From: Aurantimonas coralicida
Lineage (GTDB): Bacteria > Pseudomonadota > Alphaproteobacteria > Rhizobiales > Rhizobiaceae
DNA: 64,000 bases
Assembly (NCBI GenBank): GCA_011050685.1
Contig: DRFF01000190.1
Span: forward strand, 35,120-99,119
Reading direction: 5' to 3'
Part shown: positions 27,071 to 37,000 of the stretch, piece after piece
How the letters are laid out: every line of letters starts with the position of its first letter
How positions within the stretch are numbered: the first letter of the stretch is position 1
The notes under the pieces: generated by a model
What the model was told of the DNA's origin: nothing
Databases searched by the model: none
What the model saw: only the letters and a program-made list of their open reading frames with translations
Position numbers and translations under genes: made by a program

Positions 27071-27989
27071 CGATAAACTCCTCGGCAGGGTCCACCCGCT
27101 CTTCTATCCGCAGGACGTAGTCTACCCCTGAACGCCCCATCCGGGCGCGCAAGAGGGCCCTACCCTCACATTCCACAGCGATTAGGCTGGTGGCGTTGAT
27201 TTCCAATTCGATCGTTTCTCCCACTTTGAATCCCGCAATCCTTCTCAGCGGAATCTTCTTCTTAGCGAGAACCGCGTCCAGACGAAGATCGCTTTGGGCG
27301 AAGCTGGCCTTGATGCCTGCGGACCAATTTTCGTCGCGATCGAGTTTGACGATGTCAGGCAGTTCGCGGAGGAAGCGTCGGTGTGGAGCGAAGAAGCTGC
27401 TCGGCAGCCCAAAGGTGATGGTCGTCGTAAGAGTGCCAACGCGCAACTCGAACCGGAACAGGACAAACCGGTCGCCAGGGTCGCCAAGTTGCTCGGCAAG
27501 TTCGGACGGATCGATCAGATTGCTCGCCGAAAGGCGGAATTCGGCAATATCATTGAAGACCGGGTCGGCAGCTTCCGCAATCGTCGTTAAGGCCAGTTTG
27601 ACGACGCCGCGGTCGAGGTCAGTCGGTTTTCGGGGCTGATCATCCGAGGTCGAAGGCTCTGCCGCGAAGAGGGCGGCGATCAGGGCTTCGACGCCGGAAT
27701 TGTTGAGAGTGACGTAGCCGGGGTGCCGAAAGCGCGAGGAGCTCAATACCGCATAGAGCGAATTGCTTGCGGTATCGGCCTCCAAGTCAGGTGCGAAATC
27801 TGCTTCGATATCGTGCAAGGTGAAATCGAAAGAAGTACCCGCGAGCGCCGTCATCCGAGCGGTGGCCGCGGTTGCCCATGCCTCGGCCAAGTGCCTGAGA
27901 CGCGGCAGTTGTCCCGGTTCGAACTCGGCGGCAGCGCGAAGCCGGTCTCCTACGTCTTCGGCATCGGATAACAAACGGGGCTCACTCAT
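27051..27989 (-). CDS. fliM: Flagellar motor switch protein FliM (divergent)
   Basis: FliM is the C-ring subunit that binds CheY-P. The 312-residue product has a C-terminal SpoA domain (IPLRRIAGFKVGETIELEIN, about residues 240-300) and a middle domain with FVLFRFELRVGTLTTTITFG. The N-terminal CheY-binding motif is not obvious, and the central CheC-like region is divergent, as is usual in rhizobial FliM. It starts 3 bp after motA and overlaps the DUF6468-like gene, which places it firmly in the switch operon. Confidence 0.88.
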   Translation of the reverse strand: MSEPRLLSDAEDVGDRLRAAAEFEPGQLPRLRHLAEAWATAATARMTALAGTSFDFTLHDIEADFAPDLEADTASNSLYAVLSSSRFRHPGYVTLNNSGVEALIAALFAAEPSTSDDQPRKPTDLDRGVVKLALTTIAEAADPVFNDIAEFRLSASNLIDPSELAEQLGDPGDRFVLFRFELRVGTLTTTITFGLPSSFFAPHRRFLRELPDIVKLDRDENWSAGIKASFAQSDLRLDAVLAKKKIPLRRIAGFKVGETIELEINATSLIAVECEGRALLRARMGRSGVDYVLRIEERVDPAEEFIDDILSD

Positions 27990-27992
27990 CGA

Positions 27993-28856
27993 TCAGGCCG
28001 CCGATCCGCCGCCGATGGTTTCATTTTCGACCTGGTCGATGGTGGGACGGTCATAAGCAGAGATCGTTTTGCGTCCATATTCGAGTGCTACCTGCGGCAT
28101 CGCACCATTCATATAGGCGATAAGCGTTGATTTCACGATGGTGAACATCCGACACTTCTTGTCGCGCACCCCTTTTACCTTGTTGGCGATCGGGCCGACC
28201 ACACCGTAGGAAAAGAAGATGCCGGCAAAGGTTCCGACTAATGCCGCGCCGATCAGGCCGCCTAGAATTTCGGGGGACTGGTCCAGAGCGCCCATGGCCT
28301 TGATCACGCCCAAGACAGCGGCGACGATCCCGAGCGCGGGTAGTCCGTCCGCCATGTCCTGCAGCGCGTGCTTGGGCTTCATCTCATCGTAGGTGATGGT
28401 CTGGATTTCCTCCTCCATCAACGATTCGATCTCGTGCGGCCGGGCATTGCCGATGATGATCAGCCGGCAATAGTCGCAAATGAAGCTGGTCATGGGATCG
28501 TCTTTCAGGACATCCGGATAGGCTTGGAAAATCGTCGATTCCTTCGGATCGTCAATGTGCGCCTCGACCTCGCTGCGCGATTTCGAGCGCATCTCGCGCA
28601 TCAGCTGATGCAAGAGCCCGAGGACGTTCAAATAGTCATTCGGCTTCGGAACCTTGTTCTTGAAAGCCTCCATGACCGCCTTGCCGGTATCCTTCACGAC
28701 CTTGGTCGGATTGGCGACGAGGAAGGTCCCGATCGATGAGCCCAGAATGATGACGTATTCGAATGGCTGGACGAGAACCATCAATTTCCCGCCCATCGCG
28801 ACGAAGCCACCGAACAGGGCTCCAAACGTCACGACCAGCCCAAGCAGAATACCCAT
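27993..28856 (-). CDS. motA: Flagellar motor stator protein MotA
   Basis: MotA forms the stator channel with MotB. The 287-residue product has four transmembrane segments, with the conserved Pro of [20 protein letters not shown] (about residue 173), and the motif [20 protein letters not shown] at about residue 199. The cytoplasmic loop has [20 protein letters not shown]. It heads the long minus-strand array to fliP and diverges from the DUF1217-flgF-fliI operon; its promoter should lie in 28857-29032. Its partner MotB is 17 kb away. Confidence 0.95.
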   Translation of the reverse strand: MGILLGLVVTFGALFGGFVAMGGKLMVLVQPFEYVIILGSSIGTFLVANPTKVVKDTGKAVMEAFKNKVPKPNDYLNVLGLLHQLMREMRSKSRSEVEAHIDDPKESTIFQAYPDVLKDDPMTSFICDYCRLIIIGNARPHEIESLMEEEIQTITYDEMKPKHALQDMADGLPALGIVAAVLGVIKAMGALDQSPEILGGLIGAALVGTFAGIFFSYGVVGPIANKVKGVRDKKCRMFTIVKSTLIAYMNGAMPQVALEYGRKTISAYDRPTIDQVENETIGGGSAA

Positions 28857-29032
28857 GCGGGCCCCCGATTTCTTAATTTTCGAGTGTCACCGGTAGGTAG
28901 GCCCGCTTGTGCGAGCCTTGCCGAAGGGTCGGCGCGGTCAGGAAAACCCGCTCGCTCTTGCCGAACAGGCTGGCGCAAGCAAGCTGCCCGATTTTCGGAC
29001 CACTTGAAATAAGTTTACCGGAGGGCGCGACC
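28857..29032. promoter_or_regulatory. Divergent promoter region between motA and the flgF operon
   Basis: This 176 bp region separates the minus-strand motA array from the plus-strand DUF1217-flgF-fliI operon, so it must carry promoters in both directions unless a read-through occurs. I did not resolve specific boxes. Confidence 0.5.
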
Positions 29033-29815
29033 ATGCTGGGCGCAACGACCAGTTTCGAACTCATACGTCGCGACCTTCCGGCCGCTCTCGATCGCACGGC
29101 GAAGCAACCGACGGTCGAACGCGCGACCGAACGCTATCTGGAGGCCATCTCCTCGATAAAGACGGTCGAGGATTTCCTCTCCAACGATCGTGTCTACAAT
29201 TATGCCATGAAGGCCTTCGGGCTCGAAGACATGACCTACGCCAAGGCATTTATGCGCAAGGTCCTGGTCGAAGGCATCGACGACAAGGAGAGCTTTGCCA
29301 ACAAGCTGACCGACAATCGCTACAAGGACTTCGCCGAAACCTTCAATTTCGCGCGATACGACAAGACCGCCATGGCATTCGACCGAGCCCAGCAGGGCGT
29401 CGTCGACAAATATGTTCGCCAGACGCTTGAGGAAGACACCGGAACCCAGAGCGAAGGCGCGCGGCTTGCTCTGTATTTCGAGCGCGCGGCCCCCTCGATC
29501 ACCACCACCTATTCGATCCTCGCCGACAGTGCGTTGATGAAGGTCGTTCAGGTCGCCTTCGGGCTCCCCCCGGAAATGGGCGCGCTGGACATCGACAAGC
29601 AGGCGGAGATCTACGGAAATCGGCTCGACATCGAGGATCTGAAGGATCCCGAGAAGCTGCAGAAGCTGCTGACGCGCTTCACCGCGATCTACGACACGAC
29701 AGAAACCTCGGCCCAAGCAACCAACCCTGCCCTGGCGCTCTTCGGATCTCCGAGCGCCGGGATCGACGGCAATCTGCTGCTCACGCTCCAGTCGTACCGC
29801 AGCGGAGGCTTCTGA
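29033..29815 (+). CDS. DUF1217 flagellar accessory protein
   Basis: This 260-residue soluble protein contains the alphaproteobacterial DUF1217 pattern: VEDFLSNDRVYNYAMKAFGL followed by AYAKAF-like YAKAFMRKVLVEGIDDKESF and FANKLTDNRYKDFAETFNFA at about residues 35-100. Its function is not established, but it is regularly found next to flgF. The ATG at 29033 is preceded at 7 bp by GGAGGG; the frame is open upstream without such a site. It is followed at 2 bp by flgF. Confidence 0.85.
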   Translation: MLGATTSFELIRRDLPAALDRTAKQPTVERATERYLEAISSIKTVEDFLSNDRVYNYAMKAFGLEDMTYAKAFMRKVLVEGIDDKESFANKLTDNRYKDFAETFNFARYDKTAMAFDRAQQGVVDKYVRQTLEEDTGTQSEGARLALYFERAAPSITTTYSILADSALMKVVQVAFGLPPEMGALDIDKQAEIYGNRLDIEDLKDPEKLQKLLTRFTAIYDTTETSAQATNPALALFGSPSAGIDGNLLLTLQSYRSGGF

Positions 29816-29817
29816 CC

Positions 29818-30543
29818 TTGCAGACCGCACTTCCAGTCGCCCTGTCCGCGCAACTCGCCCTCGAGAAGCGGCTGGACACGATCGCGCACAATGTCGCCAA
29901 TGCCCGCACCGCCGGCTTTCGGGCCGAAGAAATCAAGTTCGAGGCGCTGATCTCCCGGGCCGGGCCGGACCCTGTCGCCTTCGCCTCCGAGGGCACGACG
30001 TATCTGTCGACCCGCGCAGGGGAAATGACCCAGACTGGCAATACGCTCGACATGGCGGTCTCCGGCGATGCGTTCTTCGCCATCCAGGGACCCAACGGCC
30101 CGGTCTATACGCGCGACGGACGAATGCGGATCAGCGCCGAAGGGACGGTCGAAACGCTCAACGGCTACCCGATCCTCGACGTTGGCGCCGCGCCGTTACA
30201 GGTCGATCCGAATGCCGGACCGATCGCGATCGCGCGCGATGGCATGATCACGCAGAACGGCGGCCAGATCGGCGCGGTCGGGCTGTTTGCCATGCCGCGG
30301 AACGCCAACCTGACGCGGTTCGAGAACTCCGGCGTCATCCCTGACCAGGCCGCGGTTCCCCTTGTCGACTTCGGCGATGTCGGCGTCATGCAGGGCTTCG
30401 TCGAAGGCTCCAACGTCAATCCGGTCCTGGAGATCAGTCGCCTCATCGCCCTGCAGCGCGCTTTCGAAAGTGCCTCCAATCTCGTCCAGACGTCTGAGCG
30501 CACGCTCGACGATGCGGTCAAGAATCTCGGTAACATGTCGTGA
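29818..30543 (+). CDS. flgF: Proximal rod protein FlgF
   Basis: FlgF is a rod subunit. The 241-residue product uses a TTG start at 29818, supported by GGAGG 9 bp upstream and by the family's beginning QTALPVALSAQLALEKRLDT. It carries IAHNVANARTAGFRAEEIKF, the segment LDMAVSGDAFFAIQGPNGPV, and the C-terminal LIALQRAFESASNLVQTSER. It overlaps fliI by four bases (GTGA), so the two are coupled. Confidence 0.92.
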   Translation: MQTALPVALSAQLALEKRLDTIAHNVANARTAGFRAEEIKFEALISRAGPDPVAFASEGTTYLSTRAGEMTQTGNTLDMAVSGDAFFAIQGPNGPVYTRDGRMRISAEGTVETLNGYPILDVGAAPLQVDPNAGPIAIARDGMITQNGGQIGAVGLFAMPRNANLTRFENSGVIPDQAAVPLVDFGDVGVMQGFVEGSNVNPVLEISRLIALQRAFESASNLVQTSERTLDDAVKNLGNMS

Positions 30544-31889
30544 CGGCATTCGCGGAAAGCAGCTACAAGATCCCACCCCTCGAGGAGGAGCGCCTCGCGA
30601 TCTCGGGACACATTGTCGACGTGTCGCCCCAGGCCTTCAAGGTGGCGGGTCTGTCGCCCTTCGTGCGGCTCGGCGACTGCGTCGCCTGTCCCGGCCCGAA
30701 CGGCGAGGAAATCGGGGAGGTGGTCCGCATCGAGGCGGACAGCCTGACAATCAAGCCTTTCGGCAGCCGCTTCAATCGTGGGGTCAAAGCGCCCGCAAGG
30801 CGGATCGGCCCGCTGACGGTCGCGCCGTCGGAGCGCTGGAAGGGGCGGGTCGTGAACGCGTTCGGCATGCCCTGCGACGGGGCTGGGCCGCTGGCCGCCG
30901 GCGACGAGGATCGCCTGGCCGATGCCGCGCCGCCGCCGGCGCTGCGACGCGGCCGTGTCGGCGGCTCGGTGCCGACCGGGGTGCATGCGATTGATATCTT
31001 TACCCCGCTGGTCAAAGGGCAGCGTATCGGCATCTTCGCCGGCTCCGGCGTCGGCAAGTCGACGCTGATGGGTATGCTGGCGCGCGCGCAAGGCTTCGAC
31101 ACGGTGGTCGTCGCTCTCGTCGGCGAGCGCGGCCGCGAAGTGCGCGAATTTCTCGAAGAGACGATGGGCGGCGACTTGCAAAAGCTCGTCACCGTGGTCG
31201 CGACGGGAGACGAGAGCCCGATGATGCGCCGGCTCGCGCCACGCACAGCGACATCGGTCGCGGAGTATTTTCGTGACCGTGGCGAAAACGTCCTGCTCAT
31301 CGTCGATAGCGTAACCCGCCTCGCCCATGCCGCCCGCGACGTGGCGCTCGCGGCCGGCGAACCACCGGTCGCGCGCGGCTATCCCCCCAGCGTCTTTTCC
31401 GAGTTGCCGCGGCTTCTCGAGCGCGCCGGCCCCGGCCTCGATGGCTCCGGGACGATCACCGGCATCTTCTCCGTTCTGGTCGATGGCGACGATCACAATG
31501 ATCCGATCGCCGACGCCATCCGGGGCACGCTCGACGGCCATATCGTCCTCGACAGGGCGATCGCCGAGCAAGGCCGGTTCCCGGCGGTGGACGTGCTGAA
31601 ATCGATCTCGCGTCTCGCAGACCGGGTCTGGGACGAGCAGCAGCGCGAGCTCGTCACGCGCCTGCGCAGTATGATCTCGCGCTATGAAGACACGCGCGAT
31701 CTGCGGTTGCTCGGGGGCTATCAGCGCGGCAACGACGAGACCCTGGATCAGGCCGTCGACCTCGTTCCGCATGTTTACGACTATATGATCCAGCACCCCG
31801 GAGCCGTCACGAACGTCGAGCCCTTTGCCGAGCTCAGCGCACGGCTGAAGAAGAGCTTTGCCGCCGCGCGGGGGCCGGCCAAGGCGTGA
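30540..31889 (+). CDS. fliI: Flagellum-specific export ATPase FliI
   Basis: FliI is the F1-beta-like ATPase that energises flagellar protein export in the cytoplasm. The 449-residue product has a Walker A motif GSGVGKST at residues 168-175, a Walker B region LLIVDSVTRLAHAARDVALA near residue 258, the GERGREVREF motif near 197, and a C-terminal export-apparatus domain. It starts at a GTG overlapping the flgF stop. The FliH-like gene at 11131 is its likely partner. The operon ends here, immediately before the palindromes at 31891. Confidence 0.96.
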   Translation: MTAFAESSYKIPPLEEERLAISGHIVDVSPQAFKVAGLSPFVRLGDCVACPGPNGEEIGEVVRIEADSLTIKPFGSRFNRGVKAPARRIGPLTVAPSERWKGRVVNAFGMPCDGAGPLAAGDEDRLADAAPPPALRRGRVGGSVPTGVHAIDIFTPLVKGQRIGIFAGSGVGKSTLMGMLARAQGFDTVVVALVGERGREVREFLEETMGGDLQKLVTVVATGDESPMMRRLAPRTATSVAEYFRDRGENVLLIVDSVTRLAHAARDVALAAGEPPVARGYPPSVFSELPRLLERAGPGLDGSGTITGIFSVLVDGDDHNDPIADAIRGTLDGHIVLDRAIAEQGRFPAVDVLKSISRLADRVWDEQQRELVTRLRSMISRYEDTRDLRLLGGYQRGNDETLDQAVDLVPHVYDYMIQHPGAVTNVEPFAELSARLKKSFAAARGPAKA

Positions 31890-31890
31890 C

Positions 31891-31936
31891 GTTCAGTCGG
31901 AACTGAACAATTTCCTTTGTTCAGTCTTGACTGAAC
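31891..31936 (+). promoter_or_regulatory. Two tandem 18-bp palindromic operators upstream of the efflux operon
   Basis: GTTCAGTCGGAACTGAAC (31891-31908) and GTTCAGTCTTGACTGAAC (31919-31936) are each perfect palindromes with 7 bp arms GTTCAGT/ACTGAAC and 4-base centres. Their centres are 28 bp apart, and the intervening sequence is AT-rich. They lie 25 bp before the regulator gene at 31962, so autoregulation is likely (inference). Confidence 0.85.
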
Positions 31937-31961
31937 GACGGGCCACTCGTATTTGCGATCG

Positions 31962-32474
31962 ATGAATATCGCTATCGATCAAGATCTGGTCTGTGCCTGC
32001 CCGCAGGACCTTTGCCGCGCCCGCTTCATCGACCGGATGGGCGATCACCTGGAAGCGGAGGGGATGCCACGCATCGCTGGGCGGCTCTTCGGCCTGATGA
32101 TCCTGGAACCAGGCGTCGTCAGCTTCAGCGACCTTGCGGCGCGGCTTTGCGTCAGCCGGGCCTCGATCTCGACCAATGCCCGCCTGCTCGAAAGCAAGGG
32201 GCTCATCGTCAAGGTTCAGGTCGAGGGGGAGCGGCAGGATTTCTTCCGTCTCGCCGACCGGCCCTACGTCAACATGATTCGCGGCGTGGCCCACCGGATG
32301 GAAGAGACGCAAGCCAGTATCATCACGGCGGAGGCCGACCTGTCGCCCGAGGCGACGGCCGAGCGTCAACGCCTCGAGCAGGCCCGCGCGTTTTTCGAAA
32401 CCGCTGTCGCCTCGCTCAACGACCTCGCGGCCAAGCTGTGCCAGCTCGATGAAGAAGGGCGGGGCAAGCAATGA
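31962..32474 (+). CDS. MarR/GbsR-family transcriptional regulator
   Basis: This 170-residue regulator has a winged-helix domain (about residues 25-95) with AGRLFGLMILEPGVVSFSDL, the recognition helix CVSRASISTNARLLESKGLI and the wing QVEGERQDFFRLADRPY. A long C-terminal helical part probably dimerises. The pattern is that of GbsR-like MarR proteins. It is the first gene of an operon with an RND efflux system and overlaps the adaptor gene (ATGA); the two palindromes directly upstream are its probable binding sites. The start is the ATG at 31962; a TTG three codons upstream is possible. Confidence 0.85.
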   Translation: MNIAIDQDLVCACPQDLCRARFIDRMGDHLEAEGMPRIAGRLFGLMILEPGVVSFSDLAARLCVSRASISTNARLLESKGLIVKVQVEGERQDFFRLADRPYVNMIRGVAHRMEETQASIITAEADLSPEATAERQRLEQARAFFETAVASLNDLAAKLCQLDEEGRGKQ

Positions 32475-34021
32475 ATCCGCACGAGCACACAGGTCCCTCC
32501 CCCGTCGCGGAATCGGCGCCGGCGCCGAAGGAGCGCAAGTCGCGCGCCGGCTGGCTGGCGGCTTTATTTGTCCTCGCCCTCGTCGGCTGGATGGGCTCGG
32601 GCTATTATTATCCCGACCAGAATCAAGCTGTCGAAGCGACGAAATCCAAGACCCGCGAACCCTTCAAGGTCGAGGCATTCGCCTCCCGCGCCAAGCCGGT
32701 GGTGGAGTTCGTCGCAGCGGAGGGTCAGGTTCTACCTGACCGCACGACGCCGGTTCGCGCTAAAGTGGGCGGCACGGTCGAGGCCATCGCCGTCAAGAAA
32801 GGCGACTTTCTCGAGGAAGGCGCGCTGATCGCCAAGATCGCCCTCGCCGACCGCGAGGCGCAGCGCATACAGGCCGAGGCCGAACTTGCCCGCCGCCAGG
32901 GCGAATTCGACCGCGTGTCGGGGTTGGCCAATCGCGGCTATACGACGGCGGCCCAGGTGGAAGAAGCGCAGGCCGAGTTGGCCAAGGCGCGAGCGTCGCT
33001 GGCCGCGATCGAAAAGACCACCGGCGACACCGAGATCCGCGCACCGATCACCGGCACCCTCGACCGGTTCGATCTGGATCTCGGCGAGTTCGTTGCCGCG
33101 AGCGCCGAGGTCGGCATCCAGATCGACAACGATCCGCTGACTGTCGATGTCGAGATCGCCCAGCAAAATGTCGCGCGCGTACAGACCGGACAATCCGCCT
33201 CGGTGACCTTCATCACCGGGGAAACGCGTCAGGGCACCGTCCGCTATATCGCCGCGAACGCCAGTTCCGCTACCCGAACCTTCCCGGTCGAGATCACCGT
33301 GCCCAATCCCAAACGCGACATTCCCGCCGGCATCTCGGCGCAGGTGCGTATTCCCGTCGGGGAGGTTCCCGCGCATTTCCTGTCCGCGGCCGTTCTGGCA
33401 CTCGGGTCGGACGGCACGCTCGGCGTCAAGGCCGTCAATGCCGAGAACAAGGTCACCTTCCACCCGATCGAACTTGTTCGCGCGGAAACGACCGGGCTTT
33501 GGGTTGCCGGACTTCCCGATTCTCTGCGGATCATTACCGTCGGCCAGGGTTTCGTTTCCGAAGGTGAAGACGTCCGCGTGATCGAGGCTAAGCCCGGTGA
33601 TGCGCGCGGTGAGCCTTTGAATCCGGCGATCGCGTCTTCAGAAACCGAGCCCGTGGCGGCGGGCGACGGCATTCTGGACGATGTGCCGACAGCCGAGGGT
33701 CCGGAGACAGCGACTGGAAGCGTGCGCACGGCCACTTCTCCTTCGACGCAAAACACAGTTGAGACAGCGGCACGGACCGAGCCGTCCGATCCGAGTACCC
33801 CAAAAGCCAGGAGCCCCGGCGAAGAACCGTCGATCCAGCTCTTGCAACGACGGCTTCGCAGCTTGGGCTACGAACCGGGACCGATCGACGGCCTGCTGGG
33901 GGACGCGACCCGCGAAGCGATCAAGAAGTTCCAGCGCGACAATGATCTCGACGTCACCGGCGAGATCACGGCGACACTGGCGAACGCCCTGTTCGCGACG
34001 GACACGGCCGGGGGGCGCTGA
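32471..34021 (+). CDS. RND efflux periplasmic adaptor fused to a peptidoglycan-binding domain
   Basis: This 516-residue protein begins with a membrane anchor (WLAALFVLALVGWMGSGYYY, residues 30-49) and continues as a typical HlyD/MFP adaptor: lipoyl half motif VRAKVGGTVEAIAVKKGDFL, an alpha-hairpin around residues 130-180, the second lipoyl half TEIRAPITGTLDRFDLDLGE, and beta-barrel region to about residue 380. Unusually, after a disordered linker the C terminus (about 454-508) is a peptidoglycan-binding type 1 domain with LQRRLRSLGYEPGPIDGLLG and DATREAIKKFQRDNDL. It is coupled to the regulator before it and to the pump after it (ATGA). Confidence 0.93.
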   Translation: MNPHEHTGPSPVAESAPAPKERKSRAGWLAALFVLALVGWMGSGYYYPDQNQAVEATKSKTREPFKVEAFASRAKPVVEFVAAEGQVLPDRTTPVRAKVGGTVEAIAVKKGDFLEEGALIAKIALADREAQRIQAEAELARRQGEFDRVSGLANRGYTTAAQVEEAQAELAKARASLAAIEKTTGDTEIRAPITGTLDRFDLDLGEFVAASAEVGIQIDNDPLTVDVEIAQQNVARVQTGQSASVTFITGETRQGTVRYIAANASSATRTFPVEITVPNPKRDIPAGISAQVRIPVGEVPAHFLSAAVLALGSDGTLGVKAVNAENKVTFHPIELVRAETTGLWVAGLPDSLRIITVGQGFVSEGEDVRVIEAKPGDARGEPLNPAIASSETEPVAAGDGILDDVPTAEGPETATGSVRTATSPSTQNTVETAARTEPSDPSTPKARSPGEEPSIQLLQRRLRSLGYEPGPIDGLLGDATREAIKKFQRDNDLDVTGEITATLANALFATDTAGGR

Positions 34022-37000
34022 TGAACGCCCTCATCGAAGCGGGCTTCGACCGCTCGCGCACCGTTCTGCTCATCCTCGCACTGATCCTCGTCGCCGGAGT
34101 TATCGGCTACCAGGCCATCCCGAAGGAATCCTCCCCCGACATCCCGATCCCGGTGATGTACGTGACTGCCACACTGGAGGGCATCTCGCCGGAGGACAGC
34201 GAGCGGCTTCTGGTCAGGCCCCTGGAGACTGAGCTGTCGTCACTGTCGGGCCTCGACGAAATGGAATCCCACGCCGCGGAAGGCTACGCTTCCGTGCAGC
34301 TGAAATTCGAGGCGGGCTTCGACGCGGACGAAGCCCTGACCGACGTCAAGGACGCCGTCGATCGGGCGAAGCCGAACCTTCCCGCCGAGGTCGATGAGCC
34401 GAAGGTCAACGAGGTCAACACCTCGCTTTTTCCGATCCTGACCGTGGTTCTGTCCGGACCGATCCCCGAGCGCTCGCTGGTCAATATCGCCAATGCCCTC
34501 AGCGACGACCTCGAAGCGCTGTCGGGCGTTCTCGAAGTCGATATCGGCGGCGACCGCGACGAGTTGATGGAAGTGCTGATCGAGCCGACGGTCTTCGAGA
34601 CCTACAATTTGTCCTTCGACGAGTTGGTCAGTCAGATCAGCCGCAACAACCGCCTGATCGCGGCCGGAGCCCTCGACACCGGCGCGGGCCGGATCGTCCT
34701 CAAGGTGCCCGGCCTGATCGAGGACATCCGCGACGTCCTGGACATGCCGGTCAAGGTCGATGGCTCCACCGTGCTGACCTTCAAGGATGTCGCCATCGCG
34801 CGGCGGACCTTCGAGGACCCCGACGGCTTCGCGCGGATCGACGGCGAACCCTCGCTCGCGCTCGAAATCAAGAAGCGGTCCGGAGCCAACATCATCGAAA
34901 CGGTCGACGCCGTCCGCGCGGTCGTCGACCGGCACAAGGCGACTTGGCCGGACACGGTCGGCGTCGAGTATCTGCAGGACGAGTCCGCGCAGGTGAAAAC
35001 GATGCTCGGCGATCTCGAGAACAACGTCATCTCGGCGATCATCCTCGTCATGATCGTGATTGTCGCGACGCTGGGCCTTCGCAGCTCCATTCTCGTCGGG
35101 CTGTCGATTCCCGGCTCGTTCCTTGCCGGGATCACGATCCTGTGGGCGTTCGGCTTCACGATGAACATCGTCGTCCTGTTTTCGTTGATCCTGGTGGTTG
35201 GCATGCTCGTCGATGGCGCGATCGTGACAACGGAACTTGCCGACCGCAGGCTTCTGGAAGGCGCGTCGCCGCGCGATGCCTATCGACATGCGGCGCAACG
35301 GATGGCGTGGCCGATCATCGCCTCGACCGTGACGACCCTCGTCGTGTTCACGCCGCTGCTGTTTTGGCCGGGACTTGTCGGCGAGTTCATGAAGTTCCTT
35401 CCGCTCACCGTGCTGATCACGCTGACGGCGTCGCTGTTCATGGCGCTTGTGTTCATTCCGGTTCTCGGCGGGCTGATCGGCAAGGCGCAGCCGATGCCGG
35501 CAAAGCAGCGGCGCGAATTGGAGGCGGCGGAGAACGGCGACCTGTCGCTCATCGGCGGGCTCACCGGCGTCTATCTGCGCATCCTGCGGAGCGCCGTCAA
35601 AGGTCCATTCGCCACCTTGGTCATCGCCTTGTCGCTGCTCGTCGGCGCGATTTACGGCTTTTCCCAATACGGCAAGGGCGTTGAATTCTTTCCCGCCATC
35701 GAGCCGGAATTCGCGCAGGTCCAGATCCGCGCCCGGGACAATTTTTCGATCTTCGAAAAGGACGCGCTCGTGCGCCGGGTCGAGGAGCGCCTGCTTGGCA
35801 TGGACGAGGTCGAGACCGTCTATGCACGCACACTTGGCGAAAGCGGCTCGCGTCAGCTCGGAGCCGACGTCATCGGCACGATACAGCTGGAACTGGATGA
35901 ATGGGACACCCGGCGCAAGGCGGTGCTGATCTTCGACGACATTCGAGCGCGCGTGGCCGACATTCCCGGCATCACCATCCAGGTTCAGCAGGAGCAGAAC
36001 GGGCCGGCCGGTGGCAAGCCGATCAACGTCAAGCTGCGCGGATCCGATCTGAATTCCCTGGCCAATGGCGTCGTCATGCTCAGGGGCCTGATGGAGGACA
36101 TCGGCGGATTCGAGAACGTCACCGATACGCGTTCGCCGCCGGGCGTCGAATGGCAGTTGCAGGTGAACCGCGAGGAAGCCGCGCGCTACGGCGCCGACGT
36201 GTCGCTTCTCGGCCAGGCAGTGCGGCTTCTGACCGCCGGCATCGAGGTCTCGGACTACAGGCCCGACGATGCGGGCGGCGACGGCGAAGTGCCGATCCGC
36301 GTCCGCTTTCCGGCCGGCGACCGGACCCTGGAACGGCTGGAGGGGCTGCGTATCCCGACGGCGCGCGGCCTGGTGCCGATCCGCAATTTCGTCTCCTTCC
36401 AGCCGGCACCGAAGGTCGGCACGATCATCCGGATCGACCAACGCCGCGTCATGGCGGTGGAAGCGGATGTCGCGAAGGGCGTTCTTGCCAACGACCAGAT
36501 CGTCAAACTGCGTGCCGCGCTCGACAAGGCCGAGCTTCCCGCCGGGGTCGACTACAGTTTCGGCGGCGAGGCCAAGGACCAGGCCGAAGCGGCCACTTTC
36601 CTCACGGGAGCGGCCTCGGCGGCGATCTTCCTGATGTTCGTCGTCCTGGTCACCCAGTTCAACTCGATCTACCAGGCGTTCCTGGTGATGAGCGCGATCG
36701 TGTTCTCGACGGCGGGCGTCTTCTATGGCCTGCTGATCACCGGCAGGCCCTTTGGCATCGTCATGGGCGGCATCGGCGTGATCGCGCTCGCCGGCATCGT
36801 CGTCAACAACAACATCGTCCTGATCGACACCTACAACGTGTTGCGGAAATCGGGTCAGCCACCGCTTGAGGCGATCCTGCGCACCGGCGCGCAACGTCTG
36901 CGCCCCGTGTTCCTCACCTCGATCACCACCGTTCTCGGGCTCGTGCCCATGGTTGTCGGCGCCAATATCGACTTCATCCGCCGCGAGATCCAGTTCGGTG

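Noticed and set aside
11974..28856. visN/visR master regulators expected near fliF in Sinorhizobium
   Set aside because: No LuxR-type regulator genes are present in the locus; only rem is found, so the regulators must be elsewhere or absent.
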